Positions 1-12,800 of a DNA stretch of 64,000 bases are shown here, piece after piece. Every line of letters begins with the position of its first letter. Position 1 is the first letter of the stretch. The notes beneath the pieces are model-generated. The model worked only from the letters and a program-made list of their open reading frames with translations. It did not search any database and was not told the DNA's origin. Source of the stretch: Asterias amurensis (lineage: Eukaryota; Echinodermata; Asteroidea; Forcipulatida; Asteriidae). The stretch is from the NCBI RefSeq assembly GCF_032118995.1, contig NC_092653.1, positions 21,595,202 through 21,659,201 on the forward strand. Direction: 5' to 3'. The position numbers and the translations under genes were made by a program.

Positions 1-330
1 TATCCCAAAATTCCACCACCGGTTGCAAAAGTTGACCGATTGCAAAAAGCCAGCACCGATCCCTAAAGTTGACCGATTGCAAAAAGCCACCACCGATCAT
101 TAAAGTTGACCACCGATTGCAAAAAGCCATCACCGGCCGTGAATATGCATGACCGATCGCTAATACCATCACCGATCATGAATATGCATGACCGATCGCT
201 AAAATGGACCACCGATCGTGTTTTATCACCGATTGCTAAAGTTGATCACCGATCGCATAGGACCACCACCGATGACAAATTTGATCACCGGTTGCAAACG
301 ACCAACACCGATGATTTTAGCGTTCCATAC
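1..330. repeat. Degenerate minisatellite
   Basis: Short units built around CACCGATC and AAAGTTGACC / GATTGCAAAAAGCCA recur at roughly 30-38 bp spacing with many substitutions. The reading frames that stay open through it reflect the repeat and not a protein. The array may continue beyond the left edge. Confidence 0.75.
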
Positions 331-1374
331 ATTTCATCGTGTGGAACCTTGTTCCATATTATATGAACTCCCATCCTGTGGCCTGTCCGACAAAAATGTG
401 ACATCGGATGAGCCTCGTCCTGTGGTCTGATTTCCTTTCAGGATATGAATATCGAATGACATACTAAAAGTCCTTGAAAATCCGCGGAGGTTTTTTCCAA
501 ATCAAACACTTTCATAAATCATTCATTTGATGGTAAGATTCTAGCTCTTACAAGCTGATTTGTTGTACAGAATAGTTCCAGGAATATGCCCAGAATGACA
601 TTGAAAGTGCAAATATAGGTTGTCTCGGTCAAATTCGGCAAATGAGCAGTCAATTTAATTTTCATGCGTTCGAATTAAAGCTGTTTTGCTTTTCCAGTTG
701 TTTTGCTTTTCCAGTTGTCTCAAATCCAGTGTCAGGGGGGTGGGGGTGGAGGTGTTTGGAAAAGGAAAACATGTTATCGGTGTGGTATCTGACTGTTTGA
801 GTCATTGATAACATAATCATAAAAAAAAAAAAAAAAAAAAAAATAATAATAATAATAATAATTTACGTTAAAACCTAATTCATGTTATGTGTGGTCCATA
901 ATAGTGCGGTGCGCAGTACACAAATTTCGGTAATGGGAGACTTGGAACGCTTGGTGGCAGCAGACTCACCAGGCAAAATGTCATTGTTTACGTCGTTCTG
1001 AGCATGTGCACACAATGGATTTGCTAGAAAGTCTAAAGCCATTTAACGTACAAAAAATTCCCTTTATGTCACATAGGTGTTGAACCTTGAACAGGAAAGT
1101 TAAAACAGGCAACTTGTTCCAAGCTATGATGAACATTATATCATTTATGAATTTCTTTGTTAAATTGTATAATCTATAGATTGTGCTTGTATCAAACGTG
1201 TGATACTTTATACAAAAACTTGAATCTTTACAACTGAAAATGTGTGTAGAATGACTCTAAAAAATATCGGACAATGTAAACGAGCGTTTATTCCATTGAG
1301 TGCTACGCAAACGCCTGCACAAGAGCGGGTTTAGCTGCAACATACAAATTGAATCCCATGTACATGTGCATGTG
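331..1374. other. Non-coding DNA, no gene recognised
   Basis: I see no supportable gene here. It holds a poly-A plus AAT microsatellite at about 822-862. At about 930-1030 there is a relative of the foldback element at 21191-21354, sharing the GGTGGCAGCAGAC core and the ACAATGGAT segment. Confidence 0.5.
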
Positions 1375-1587
1375 TATAGACGATGTGACCTATGTTTACA
1401 TTCAAACCGCCCTCTGTTGAAAAGAACACTGTATACGTCATGTTTCCCGGGCAAAAACACCCGTATAGTCATGGTAAGATTGCATACACTTTCTAGCTGG
1501 CTGCCAAAACACAAAGATTTTGCCCGGCGGTATGCGCGCGAATCAAAATATGGTTTTCGTGTGACGTCAGAGGTCACATCGTCTATA
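1375..1587 (+). mobile_element. MITE family J, copy 1
   Basis: About 213 bp bounded by inverted repeats of the form TATAGACGATGTGACCT. A second copy lies in opposite orientation at 10156-10362. In both copies one frame stays open through most of the element, but two dispersed copies with terminal inverted repeats are better explained as a small DNA transposon. Confidence 0.7.
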
Positions 1588-3066
1588 CCCGGCCCCGGCG
1601 CCATAACTGCTAAAGAGTAGGCCTACACTTCATGTACAAAGATATTTATAACAATGACCTACCTCCAATAAACACCAACAGCAAAAGACATGTAGGCCTT
1701 CGTTGCAAGTTTGTCATTTTGAAGCAGAAGACGTCAACGTATTAAATAAAGCAACTGTCTCTCAGCTTGCGCGCCTCAGAATGAATAAACCACGGTTTCA
1801 AAGCTGGCTACTTATAACCTTTCCGCCACCAACCGCGAAAGGTGTGTTAAAATGTCACTGTTAACAGCCAATCAGCAACATAACAAGTCACTAACAATAC
1901 GCTGGCCCTATGGAGACTTTAGCTGCAATAAGGCCTATTCAATACATAAATTATGGACCCATTAGGATAATGTTCTTTAACCACACTGATTTATCACTAT
2001 GTCTCGCTTTGTTGTTTTGGTAATTTTTCATTTGTCTTGGTCCAAGCTAAATAATAGGTTATCTTTTATTAGGTTATTGTCACAACATACGGTATTTGTT
2101 GATCTTTTTAATAACTCTTTACTGACTTGAATTGAAGGCAAGATACATTGTTGGTATAATTGTCAAAGACCAGTAATTGCCAAAAACTTTTTTCGTACTT
2201 AATTTACAAGCAGCACGTGAACTGAGCTGTGCGTCATGCTTTCTTATTTTTCTGGGTTTTGTTTATGGATTTGCTTCGATAGTTTTAAACAGACGTCATG
2301 GGCCTAAACGTGTTTGATAAATCATGTCACTTTCGCACGGCCTAAAGCCTAATGATTTATTTTTTTGACATTTTGTATTTTCCATGTTTGCCAAGATTTG
2401 TTTATAATTGATGGTTAACCGTAAATCAAGTGCAGTTTGTTTGTTATAATCATTTCTGTCATTATATTACGTATAACAAAGCAAACTCACACACATGACG
2501 CCAAAATGCCTACAGAAGGAATAATTTACAATGACCAACACATTTATACAATGGAAATAATTGATAGTAAATCTTCAATATCATTGAAGAAGTATTCTAC
2601 TTACGAGTTTGGCAACGAAATATTCCCTGGGTTGGCTACAGAAAATAAGGTGAACTGAACCAAACGGAACCAGAAACAGAAGTGACCTAAAAAATCCAAT
2701 ACCCTGGTACCAAGTGCAATGGTACGTCGTTTATTATTTGTATATAGAGGTATAGGTCTACCACACCCTAAACAAGATTCCTTAGATGCCAGCAGGGGAT
2801 TGGTCGAGGGTAGTGAACTCTGACACTATGCAAATAGATAAACGCATAAACGTAAGAGAAACGTTCACAACTATTAGTAACATACATACATAATTGGTGG
2901 GAGATTGTTATTTTGAGGACACAAGTGATACTATTTGGTTTTAATAGGGCATTATTTAGATTAATAATTACAAATAAGTACAAGTAAAAAATAACATTTA
3001 CATGATAGACAAACACATTATAAATATAGCATTCACATTAAAATAATTTCGCTCAAGTATGGTTCT
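1588..3066. other. Non-coding DNA, no gene recognised
   Basis: AT-rich sequence without a recognised gene. An open stretch at 2437-2658 (73 codons, plus strand) lies outside the repeats I identified, but it has no motif and no clear splice context, so I do not call it. Confidence 0.4.
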
Positions 3067-3317
3067 TTAAAGGAACTTCACAGAATTTGTTTTCGGTTAT
3101 AAAACAGTTGATGTAAGTGTAAGCACTTTATGTAATCCACCATATACATTATTTGACAAACCTGTAGAAGTTTGAGATCGATCGGCCATCTGGGTCACGA
3201 GAAAATGGTGAAAAACCGATTATACAATTTGCGTGACATCGATTTAAAAACAAAAATGTATAAAACGCTCACTGAGCGATAAACTACAAACGGGGAATGA
3301 GTTTTATTTATTTCCCA
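3067..3317 (+). mobile_element. MITE family G, copy 1
   Basis: Begins TTAAAGGAACTTCACAG and shares CACTTTATGTAATCC, GACAAACCT, GAGATCGAT and GTGAAAAACCG blocks with 63560-63842. Its right end runs into the TTAA that opens the family A copy at 3318. Confidence 0.6.
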
Positions 3318-3702
3318 TTAAAGACAGTGGACACTATTGGTAATTGTCAAAGACCAGTCTTCTCATGTGGTATATCTCATCATATGCATACATAACAAAC
3401 CTGTGAAAATTTGAGCTCAATCGGTAGTCGAGTTTGCGAGATAACAATGAAAGAAAAAACACACTTGTCACATAAAGTTGTGTGCTTTCTGATGCTTGAT
3501 TTCGAGACCTCAAATTCTAAACTTGAGTTCTCGAAATCAAATTCGTCTAAAAATGCTTCTTTCTCGAAAACTGCGTCACTTCAGATGGAGCTGCTTTCTC
3601 ACAATGTTTTATACTATCAACCTCTCCCCATTACTCGTAATCAAGAAAGTTTTATGATGCTAATTATTTTGAGTAATTACCAATAGTGTCCACTGCCTTT
3701 AA
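3318..3702 (-). mobile_element. MITE family A, copy abutting the PIPOX stop codon
   Basis: Full-length copy in reverse orientation with TTAA at both ends (3318-3321 and 3699-3702) and inverted ends AAGRCAGTGGACACTATTGG / CCAATAGTGTCCACTGCCTT. The internal hairpin GATTTCGAGACCTCA is present but its second arm is imperfect. The TTAA at 3699-3702 overlaps the TAA stop codon of the PIPOX-like gene. Confidence 0.85.
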
Positions 3703-3844
3703 AGCTTAGCTTGTTTGCTTGGGGTATTTTTGCTTTGGATATACCGTTCTATATCAATTAAGCTGGTATCAAAGCTTGGCTGTCTTCCAGTTGCCATTTC
3801 ACCCAAGACTCTGCCCACCAAAGGCGCCATTTTGAATCCTTTAC
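3699..3844 (-). CDS. PIPOX: PIPOX-like exon 8 with PTS1 and stop
   Basis: Completes the split glycine codon, then KGFKMAPLVGRVLGEMATGR through IQSKNTPSKQAKL and TAA. The KLAP-like KMAP-VG segment is the usual C-terminal FAD-contact region. AKL is a peroxisomal targeting signal. The TAA overlaps the TTAA end of a family A MITE. Confidence 0.92.
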
Positions 3845-6800
3845 CTGTAGCAGAGGGAAATCATAATTATTAACAATGAAACAACCGAGATACAACGTCT
3901 CATTAGCATTTTGCAAAAACACACATAATTCCTTTTTTTAAGATGTAGAGACTCACCAAGTGTTCAGATACTTTCGAGAAAGAATTTGTTAAACAACAGC
4001 GGTAGTCGCTGAGAATGATAACTGACAACGACAATGACAGCAATATTGAGCAAGTTCGAGTGTGCACAGCGGTTAACTAAAGGTTGACCATAAATATTTG
4101 CACTCGAACCCAGTCTGGTCGAGCATTGGTTGACTACTGTGTTGTCGACCATTTGAAACCAGCCTCGAGCCCATAGTTTCTTCACTGGTCCCAACAGCAT
4201 GTTCCATTCTAAAGTGTTTAAAGCGCAGAGGGGAACCAGTGACACTACAGCGAAAAGGCGCGGAAAGTTGATCAGACTTCCAAATAACTCGTTCGAACGA
4301 GTGCTTCACTGCACATGCGCGTTGCTGGTCAGGTAGTCAACAACGGGTCGGTACTCGAACTTGCTCATTGTATACATTGTGGTTTATGGTTTATAAATGT
4401 TATAGCAGCATAGTGCTGACCCAACGGTTCTTTTCAGAACCACCCCAACTCATTTAGAGATTGTTATTACATGGTGTTACCGCAAACTCTTCTATATCTT
4501 ATCTCCACCATGCAAAGTTTCAAATCCTACTCATGTATATTCTACTTTTAAAACATATTTCTAATCATATGCATTTTATAACAAACGGTTACAAACGCTT
4601 CTCAAAGACCAACTCGACCGATTCAAGGCAACGTGTTCCTTTAACACTTTGTTTGTTGAGATAAGCATTGCCAGGGCCCAATTTCATAGAGCTGCTTAAG
4701 CACCAAATTTTGCTTAAACAAAAAAATCCTTGCTTAGTAAAATCAGATTATCGGTCAAGACTCCACTAAATTTTTATGCTAAGTTAACAACAGCTAATTA
4801 CCAGTCACAATCAATGTTTATATGGCATATCATTTTGGCCAGTTACATGTGTAAAACAAGTGAGCTGTTTTCGTGCTAAGGAAAATTTTTGCTTAAGCAG
4901 CTCTATGAAATTGGCCCCGGTCTTATAGACCTTTATCACGGTGCAGCCATCGTAAACTTCCCACATTGATACTTATGTTACCAAACTGAGTCTGGAAGAA
5001 CAGAATATTCTGGTTCCTATTTGCAAAATGATTGTTGGCATTCATTATTGTTATTCGAGACGAGGAACATGACTAAGATAGGGGTAGCATGAGAAAGGTC
5101 TAATAACGTCACCAGAGGGGTCTTGCGCACTACGGCCTGGTAAGAAAATACTGTAACATTCGTGCCAATCAGCCAGTAGAGGGCGCCAGCACGGCTCAGC
5201 GGTGGAGCTAATTGCTGGTTGGCCCCCCTGCTGGAAGATTGGGAAACCCGCTCGCGTGGAGATGTTTTCCTATGTCTAGATCTGTGAATTTATAAAGATT
5301 GGAAGTCTGGAATAAAACAGTCAGGACTTCAAGCAGAAATACTGGTTTTAAGTGTGTTTCATTGCTCCGTATTGTTGTGGTTATTGACACAGGATTTTTG
5401 TGTTACAATACGTAATAACATCTTCATTACTTACCAGACATAGAGCAACCAATCGCAATGTTTGGGTGCAATGGATGGCGACCTACAATAAGTTCTTCCT
5501 TTGGCGTACACTGAAATCATACAAGTTTAGTAAGATGAGAAATGAGTCACATGAAAAAAGTGAACAAACATAACTGTTTCACTATTTTTAAACACTGACT
5601 GAGTTTTAAAGATGGATGATTCCAAAGAGGGCGCTATCACAAGTTTGTGTACAAATCGCCGTATGGGGATAGAATCTCCTGCCACACCTACCTAACTCGT
5701 GAACAAATCGTCAACAATACCGAGTAATACAGAAGTTGTTAAACAACCAATAAAGGATGATATCAAATATATAGATATTAAAGTTTTCTATCAGCTGCAG
5801 TCCATCCAGGAAACATAAAAAATGTAACGAGTCTCTTACCTCACGTTAAACATGGTAAAAATGGGTTTTCTCCAGAACGCTCCAAGCCAAATTTCTGAAA
5901 AACCTGGGGTCAAACAAACCCGTGCGACAAAGGAATCGTGACGTCAGTGGTGGCTATTTGGTGTGGAAATGCCAAAGCTGGAGAATTGTGTTCCAAACCA
6001 ATAGGGGAAATTCGCCACTGGCGTCCATGGTCATTATAATAGATAAGCCGTTTTTGACTCTCGGCTGAAAAAGCCGCGCGGCCGGGTGCATTTTCGACTC
6101 GAGATATTTATTACTAAATGCAAATTTTGAGAGTAAAATGGTTATTAACCGGTATCTGCGATGTCTATTTAGCCATAACATGGTAATAGTTGACATGTAG
6201 AGATCATCCTTTATTGGCTCTTTAAAAAGGTGTTACTACGGCCATATCAAATGCAGATAAGCTTTACAATGTGAATAGCTTGACAGTACTGAATGTTGAT
6301 GTTCTCCTCTGCATGTCGTGCCAAGACGATTTGCCCGAGTGGCATCATGTCACATAGAGTGACTTCAACGCAAGAAAGAGAGTACATTAGTTTACAAAAT
6401 AACTGTTCAAGATTCATAACTTTCAATAACCTCTATTTCTGTATAAATTTATATTTACTCGCCTTGAGTAGCTTGTTGGTAGATACGTGCGCTAAACATA
6501 AGACTGTGATTTTATTATATAAGATGCAAGACGACGTTCTTTACCGTATACATGCAGGGTTCCATAACAGACGGATTAGGTTCCAAGCCAGGTAGATGTT
6601 TCTTTACAAACTCTTTAATGATTATGATGTCTTGTTGCACTTTTCCTATACTCTTGTCTCTTTCGTCAGGGTCGACTTCGTCCCAAAGGTAGTGAAAATT
6701 GACCTGCAGATAGTAATATATACAATTGTGACGTCAGAAGCTCAACCGACGCTATATTTAAAGGCAGTAGACACTATTGGTAATTACTCAAAATAATTTT

Positions 6801-9800
6801 TAGCATAAACACTTACTTTGGTAAAAAGCAATGTAGAGCTGTCGATAATATAAAACATTGTGAGAAACGGCTCCCTTTGAAGTAACGTAGTTTTCGAGAA
6901 AGTAGTTATTTTCTACGAATTTGATTTGAAGACCTCAGAAAAAAGAGAACTTCGTGTAACAATGGTGCTTTTTCTTCCATTATTATCTCACAACTTCGAC
7001 AACCGACTGAGTTCAAATTTTCACAGGTTTGTCATTGTTGCATAACATTTTGTTGAGATACACCAAGTGAGAGTACTAGTCTCCGACAATTACCAAAAGT
7101 GTCCAGTGTCTTTAAAGGTGAAACAAATACATCATTAGCCTAAACGTCTGACGTTACACTTTTAGGCTCGTGAAGGTTGCCAGATACCAGTCTATGGCAC
7201 AGTGACAGGATCCATTCGCACGTGTACATGTATGTAAGGGTGCGTTCAGTTAGGCTTCCTTGTGTCGACCCCGCGGTGCTAATTTGGGTGAGCCCCTGAC
7301 AAGAGCTAATCGAACGATCACTCACCCTCTTGTGGTGACGCCATGTACCTCGGGCCAGCTCCAAGTGACCCACAAGCAGGGTACTTACTGACCGGGGTGA
7401 GCCCTTGCAAAATTCGTCAATGACGTCGGGGTCGACCCGGGGGTAAATCGAACGCACCCTAAAAGTATTATGCATTTGACTACAAACACTGCAAATAACT
7501 GCAAGTAACCATTGATTAGGCGTGTAAGACTAGTGCCTGAGACAGGGTACCAGTCTCATTAGCAAACAGTTGTGCGTGACACGTACCACTGCAGTGTTTG
7601 ACCATGGCATAAAATGATAATATGGTTTGACAAAGAGCGATGGCAATGTATTTGAGGGCGAAAATTTTTCGCAAATGATTATTTCAAAAAAGGAATTCGG
7701 CAGCAGGGAACCCGCCATTTAATAAAACATTCCTGTAGAGATTTTGTATACAGTAGAGTGTTAAAAAACGTTGGCCCTTCGTAATATTCGTAGCTAGCAT
7801 CACACATCCTGAAAACAATGGAATCCCCCAAGTTTGCTGCTCCGTATTGAATGTCTTTCTATATTGACTTACTTTTACGAGTCCGGGAAACTCCCTACTT
7901 GGAAAAAACAGAAATATATCATCGCATCCATCGTCAGCATGACATAGACTGATGGGGACGTTACTGTATAAACCAGGCTCCTTCTCTTTGAAATAACAAA
8001 CATTTACTCGCCACACCTGTGAGAAAAAAAAAACCGTGAAACTTCTTACAGTTGATGGTGCTTGGATGGTGTAAGAAGAATTTCTTTTTGCAAAACAAAA
8101 CCTTTATTTTTGTTACTGGTTTTCAACAAACATGTCATTTTTCCATAAGTTTGAGTTCATTGTGCGAAGGTCAACGGCCATCTTGGAAAAACGGACGGCT
8201 ATGTACTGTACATTTCAAAGGAAGATTACTTTTCTGCGGTGCAAAACTCTTGGTGGCGCGATTTATTGTGCTTATAGGCTAGATGCTTTTTAATTGCTTA
8301 TTTGAAAATAGGCAGTGAAATTGAGGTGCGTAGTGTGATGGGAAGATGGCCAAGAGCGGCTAAGAAAAATGATTTAGATGCAGCGGATTGAAGAGATTTG
8401 CTGCTCGGTTTATTTTCAGCAAGACGGGTTTTGACTGATGCTGAGCGAAGCCCAGTCCTAGTTTGAATGTGAACAGAAAAACAAGATGAAAGTATGCCGG
8501 TGCAAGTCCATATAAGCATTTATACACATGCACCAATATTTTGAATTGAATGCGCTCTTTCACCGGGAGCCAATGTAGCTTTTTGAGAAAAGGAGTTGCA
8601 TGATCATGTTTAGAAGCACAAAATGTTAGTTTGGCAGACCAATTCTGAAGATGTTGAAGTCCATTAATATTTTAAAGGCAGGCTTACATTAAGATACAGT
8701 GGAAGCATATAATAACTCAACAATCACAGCAAAGCACATTTACCTTTAGTGGTAGATCAATACCTAGTGGTTGAAGTAGCTTAGAAGCCCATGGCCCAGG
8801 AGTAAGGATGATGCCCTTTGACCTGAAATGATGACCTCTGTTAGTGTGGACAGTTACAATTGGACCCGGTTCAATCTTTAAAACTTTCTCATCGTCAAGG
8901 AGGGTGCCGCCATTCTTAACGAACTCATTCTGAAACACATAACAAAATCAGTGTTCAAGTTACTGAAAACTATTAGTATTAGTATAAACATTACTCAAAA
9001 TATAAATTGTTAGAATAAAACCTTACTTGGTAACGAGCAATGGAGAGCTGTTGTAAGTATAAAACATTGTAAGAAACGACTCCCTCTGAGTCTGAAGTAA
9101 CGTTAGTTTTGAAAAAGAGGTACTTTTTCACTCAAAATACTAAAAGACCACACCTAAGGCCTTTTAAAGGCAGTGGACACAGTTGGTAATTACTCAAAAT
9201 AATTATTGGCATAAAACCTTTCAGGTGACGAGTATTAAATGGGGAGAGGTTGATGGTATAAAACACTGTGAGAAACGGCTCCCTCTGAAGTGCCTTAGTT
9301 TCCGAGGAGAGTAATTTCCACGAATTTTGATTTCGAGACCTCAGATTTAGAATTTGAAGTCTCGAAATCAACCATCTAAACGCACACAACTTTGTGTGAC
9401 AAGTGTATTTTTTCTTTCATTATTATCTCGCAAATCGACGACCAATTGAGCTCAAATTTTCACAGGTTTGTTATTTTATGCATAATATGTTGATATACAC
9501 CAAGTGAGAAGACTAGTCTTTGACAATTACCAATAGTGTCCAGTGTCTTTAATAGCCATTTGATAGCATACAAATTAATTGTACAACTGTCTCCTTTTTT
9601 TTTCATTGTTCGTTTGCAACCACATGTCACGCCCATGTTTCAACACTTTTTACCGGTCATAAACAAAGGTTTATACACACCCACGTGGCGCGCTCTCCAC
9701 CAATAGGAATAGCGAAACTGTCCGAGGTATTTATGAACAATATATACAGTTTGGGTGGTCTTCCCATCCGTCTCAATACAATAGATTTCAAGTTACAAAT

Positions 9801-12800
9801 GAATTATAAATCATAACCTCCATATCATATCAAACAAAGTAAACATGTTAGTTTACACTATACCTGTAAGCATTGCACAGCTTTGTGTGCGTCGATGATA
9901 AGAATACTGTATGTAAAAACAGAACAACCAGGGAACTCAAGCATCGGATACCTTTCCTTAAATTGAGACGCTTCTAAGTCTTCACAAGCAATGCCCGATT
10001 TCCTGGCGATCTTTAATTTATCCAAGAAAACTTTGTTCCTAGACGGAGTTACTATTGCACTCGGTGTTTTGCTGAAGGGACAATGCAAATGAAATATTGG
10101 TTTGAAAGGGTTAATGGTGAGATACATGTACATGGTTTGTGGTAACACCATGTGCTATAGACGATCTGACCTCTGACGTCACACGAAAACCATAACATGA
10201 TTCGCGCGCATACCGCCGGGCAAAACCTTTGTGTTTTGGCAGCCAGCTAGAAAGTGTACGCAATCTTACTTTGACTACGCAACTCAGTGCCCGGCGAAAC
10301 ATGACGTAGTGTTTTGTCAACAGAGGGCGGTTTGAATGTAAACATAGGTCACATCGTCTATAGCCATAAAACATAGGCCCGTTTCGAATCCACGGCTTCG
10401 ACTTTGGATTTGCCATCATGCTCCTTTCTCCCATCTTAAACCCTGAGCACTTACGCAAAACACACACAAAATGTCAAAACAACCGCGGGGCCAGGCTACA
10501 ATCCCGGCCAAAATGCTTTGGGCCACCCATTCCTTACGTTACAAAAACTATTCCCTGTCCACTTCCCCCTGACAATATCACCCCCCCCCCCTCCCCCGCT
10601 CAATGTTGACTGGAATGCAGAAACCGTGCACCAATGAGAACCAAGTTAAAAAGGGGCAGGGGTGCCCAACGAGATATGGCCGGGATTGTAAAGCTTGAGC
10701 CGCCGGCTAGAAATTGAACTGCCTCTCCTTCCTCTATGCTCTAGCTACCGGGTGTTCTCGGTTGGTCTGGATGCCGTCGATTTCACAAAACTCTTCCTAA
10801 CTCAAGACTAATCTTAGGACTTAGGACGAGTCCCCACCCTGCACTGTAGCATGCAGACCTTAATATTAATCCTATGTTAGGACGAGTTACTCGTCCTAAC
10901 TCGAGATAAGACGAGTCCTAACTCTTTGTGAAATCGACTCCAGCTGGTAAGACACTGCTATATAGAATTACAAAGGTCATGGGTTTTATTGTTTAAAATA
11001 ACAACAATAATGTAGGTAGTTAAATCACAGTTTACTCCTAGTGCTTACCATTCATTTCCAAAGAGTTGCCCTGGGCGCTGGACACCTTTGGTAATAGAAA
11101 ATACCAGTATTCTCACTTGGTGTAACCCCACATAAGCATCAAATAAACCTGTGAACATTTGGGCCCAATTGGTCATCGAAGATGCAAGAATGAAAGAAAA
11201 CACCCTTGTTGCACAGTGCTTTCAGACGCATGATATTAAAATGCTTTAGCTCAGGTCTGTTAACAATTATTTATATGAGAAACTACCTCTTTCTCGAAAA
11301 CGATGTCACTTCAGAGGGAGCCATTTCTCACAATGTTTTATACTATCAACAGCTCTCCACTGCTTTTTCTATTTATTATTTTGAGTAATTACCAATTAGT
11401 GCCTGTGCCTTATTAAATAACACAGTTTGTTGTTGTAGGCACTATTAAAGGCAGTGGACACTATTGGTAATTACTCAAAATAATTATTAGCATAAAACCT
11501 TTCTTGGTAACGAGTACTAGTAGTGGGTAGAGGTTGATAGTATAAAATATTGTGAGAAACGGCTCCCTCTGAAGTATTAATGCAGTTTTCGAGAATTTGA
11601 GGGTCTCGAAATCAAGCATCACAAAGCACACAACTTCGTGTGACAAGGGAGTTTTTTCCTTTCATTATTATCTCGCATCTTCGACGACCGATTGAGCTCA
11701 AATTTTCACAGGTTTGTTATTTGATGCATATGTTGAGATACACCAAGTGAGAAGACTGGTCTTTGACAATTACCAATAGTGTCCAGTGTCTTTAATTGCA
11801 TGGTGAGGTATATGTATTCTGTTTGCGGTAAACCACCAGGTTATCTAATTTGCCTTTAAAACAATTTGTTTAAAAAACCTACTGGGTCAATACAGTAGAG
11901 GCTTCTTTCTCCAGTTGATACCACATTTGGTGTTGTTCTGGCATAGTAGTCTGGTGCCGGTAGTCTGAATAGGGATAGCGTAGGATGCGAACAGCTCCAT
12001 GTGAACTACCTCGACTGTGAGGTAACGAGTACTGTACATAAAATAAATCAAATGAAACACTTCGTTAATAAAAGGCAGTGTACTCAAAATAATTATTAGC
12101 ATAAAACCTCTCTTGGTAACGAGTAATGGGGAGAACTTGATAGTATAAAACATTGTGAGAAACGGCTCCCCCTGAAGTAATGTAGTATTTGAGAAAGAAG
12201 TAATTTTCCACAAATTGATTTCGAGACCTCAAGTTTAGAATTTGAGGTTTCGAAATCAAGCATGTGAAAGCACACAACTTCGTGTGACAAAGAGGGTGCT
12301 TTTTCTTTCATAGTTATCTCGCAACTCCGACGACCCATCGAGCTCAAATTTTCACAGGTTTGTTATTTTATGTTGAGATACACCACGTGAGAAGACTGGT
12401 CTTTGATAATTACTAATAGTGTCCATTGTCTTTAACGCCGTAAACATAATAGGTCGAAACACTACTTTGGAGTCATAATATCTACAAATACAAACTTTAA
12501 GAGAAAACGAATCGTACTTTTTGGGAAAAGAGGTAATTTCTTACTCAAAACATTGCAGACCTGAAGCAGTTATTAGGCATCTGAAAGCACACACATTAAT
12601 TTTGTGCCACTCTTCAACTTTGATGACCAATCGAGTCCAAACTTTTACATTGTTGTTTTATGCCTGGCCTATATGTTTGGATACTGCTTTGACAATATTA
12701 ATAATTATCTAATGTGTCATCTTCAACGGAAAGCAAAAATAATGTTCTTTTTATCAATAAGCCTAATTCATATGTTTTGTTTGCACGTCCTTGCTATGAT

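Noticed and set aside
3411..3686. Recurrent 60-110 codon frames in family A copies (for example near 13.7, 39.2, 42.2 and 47.0 kb)
   Set aside because: They reappear in copy after copy of one inverted-repeat element, on whichever strand the element lies, and break at random places. They reflect the repeat, not a gene family.
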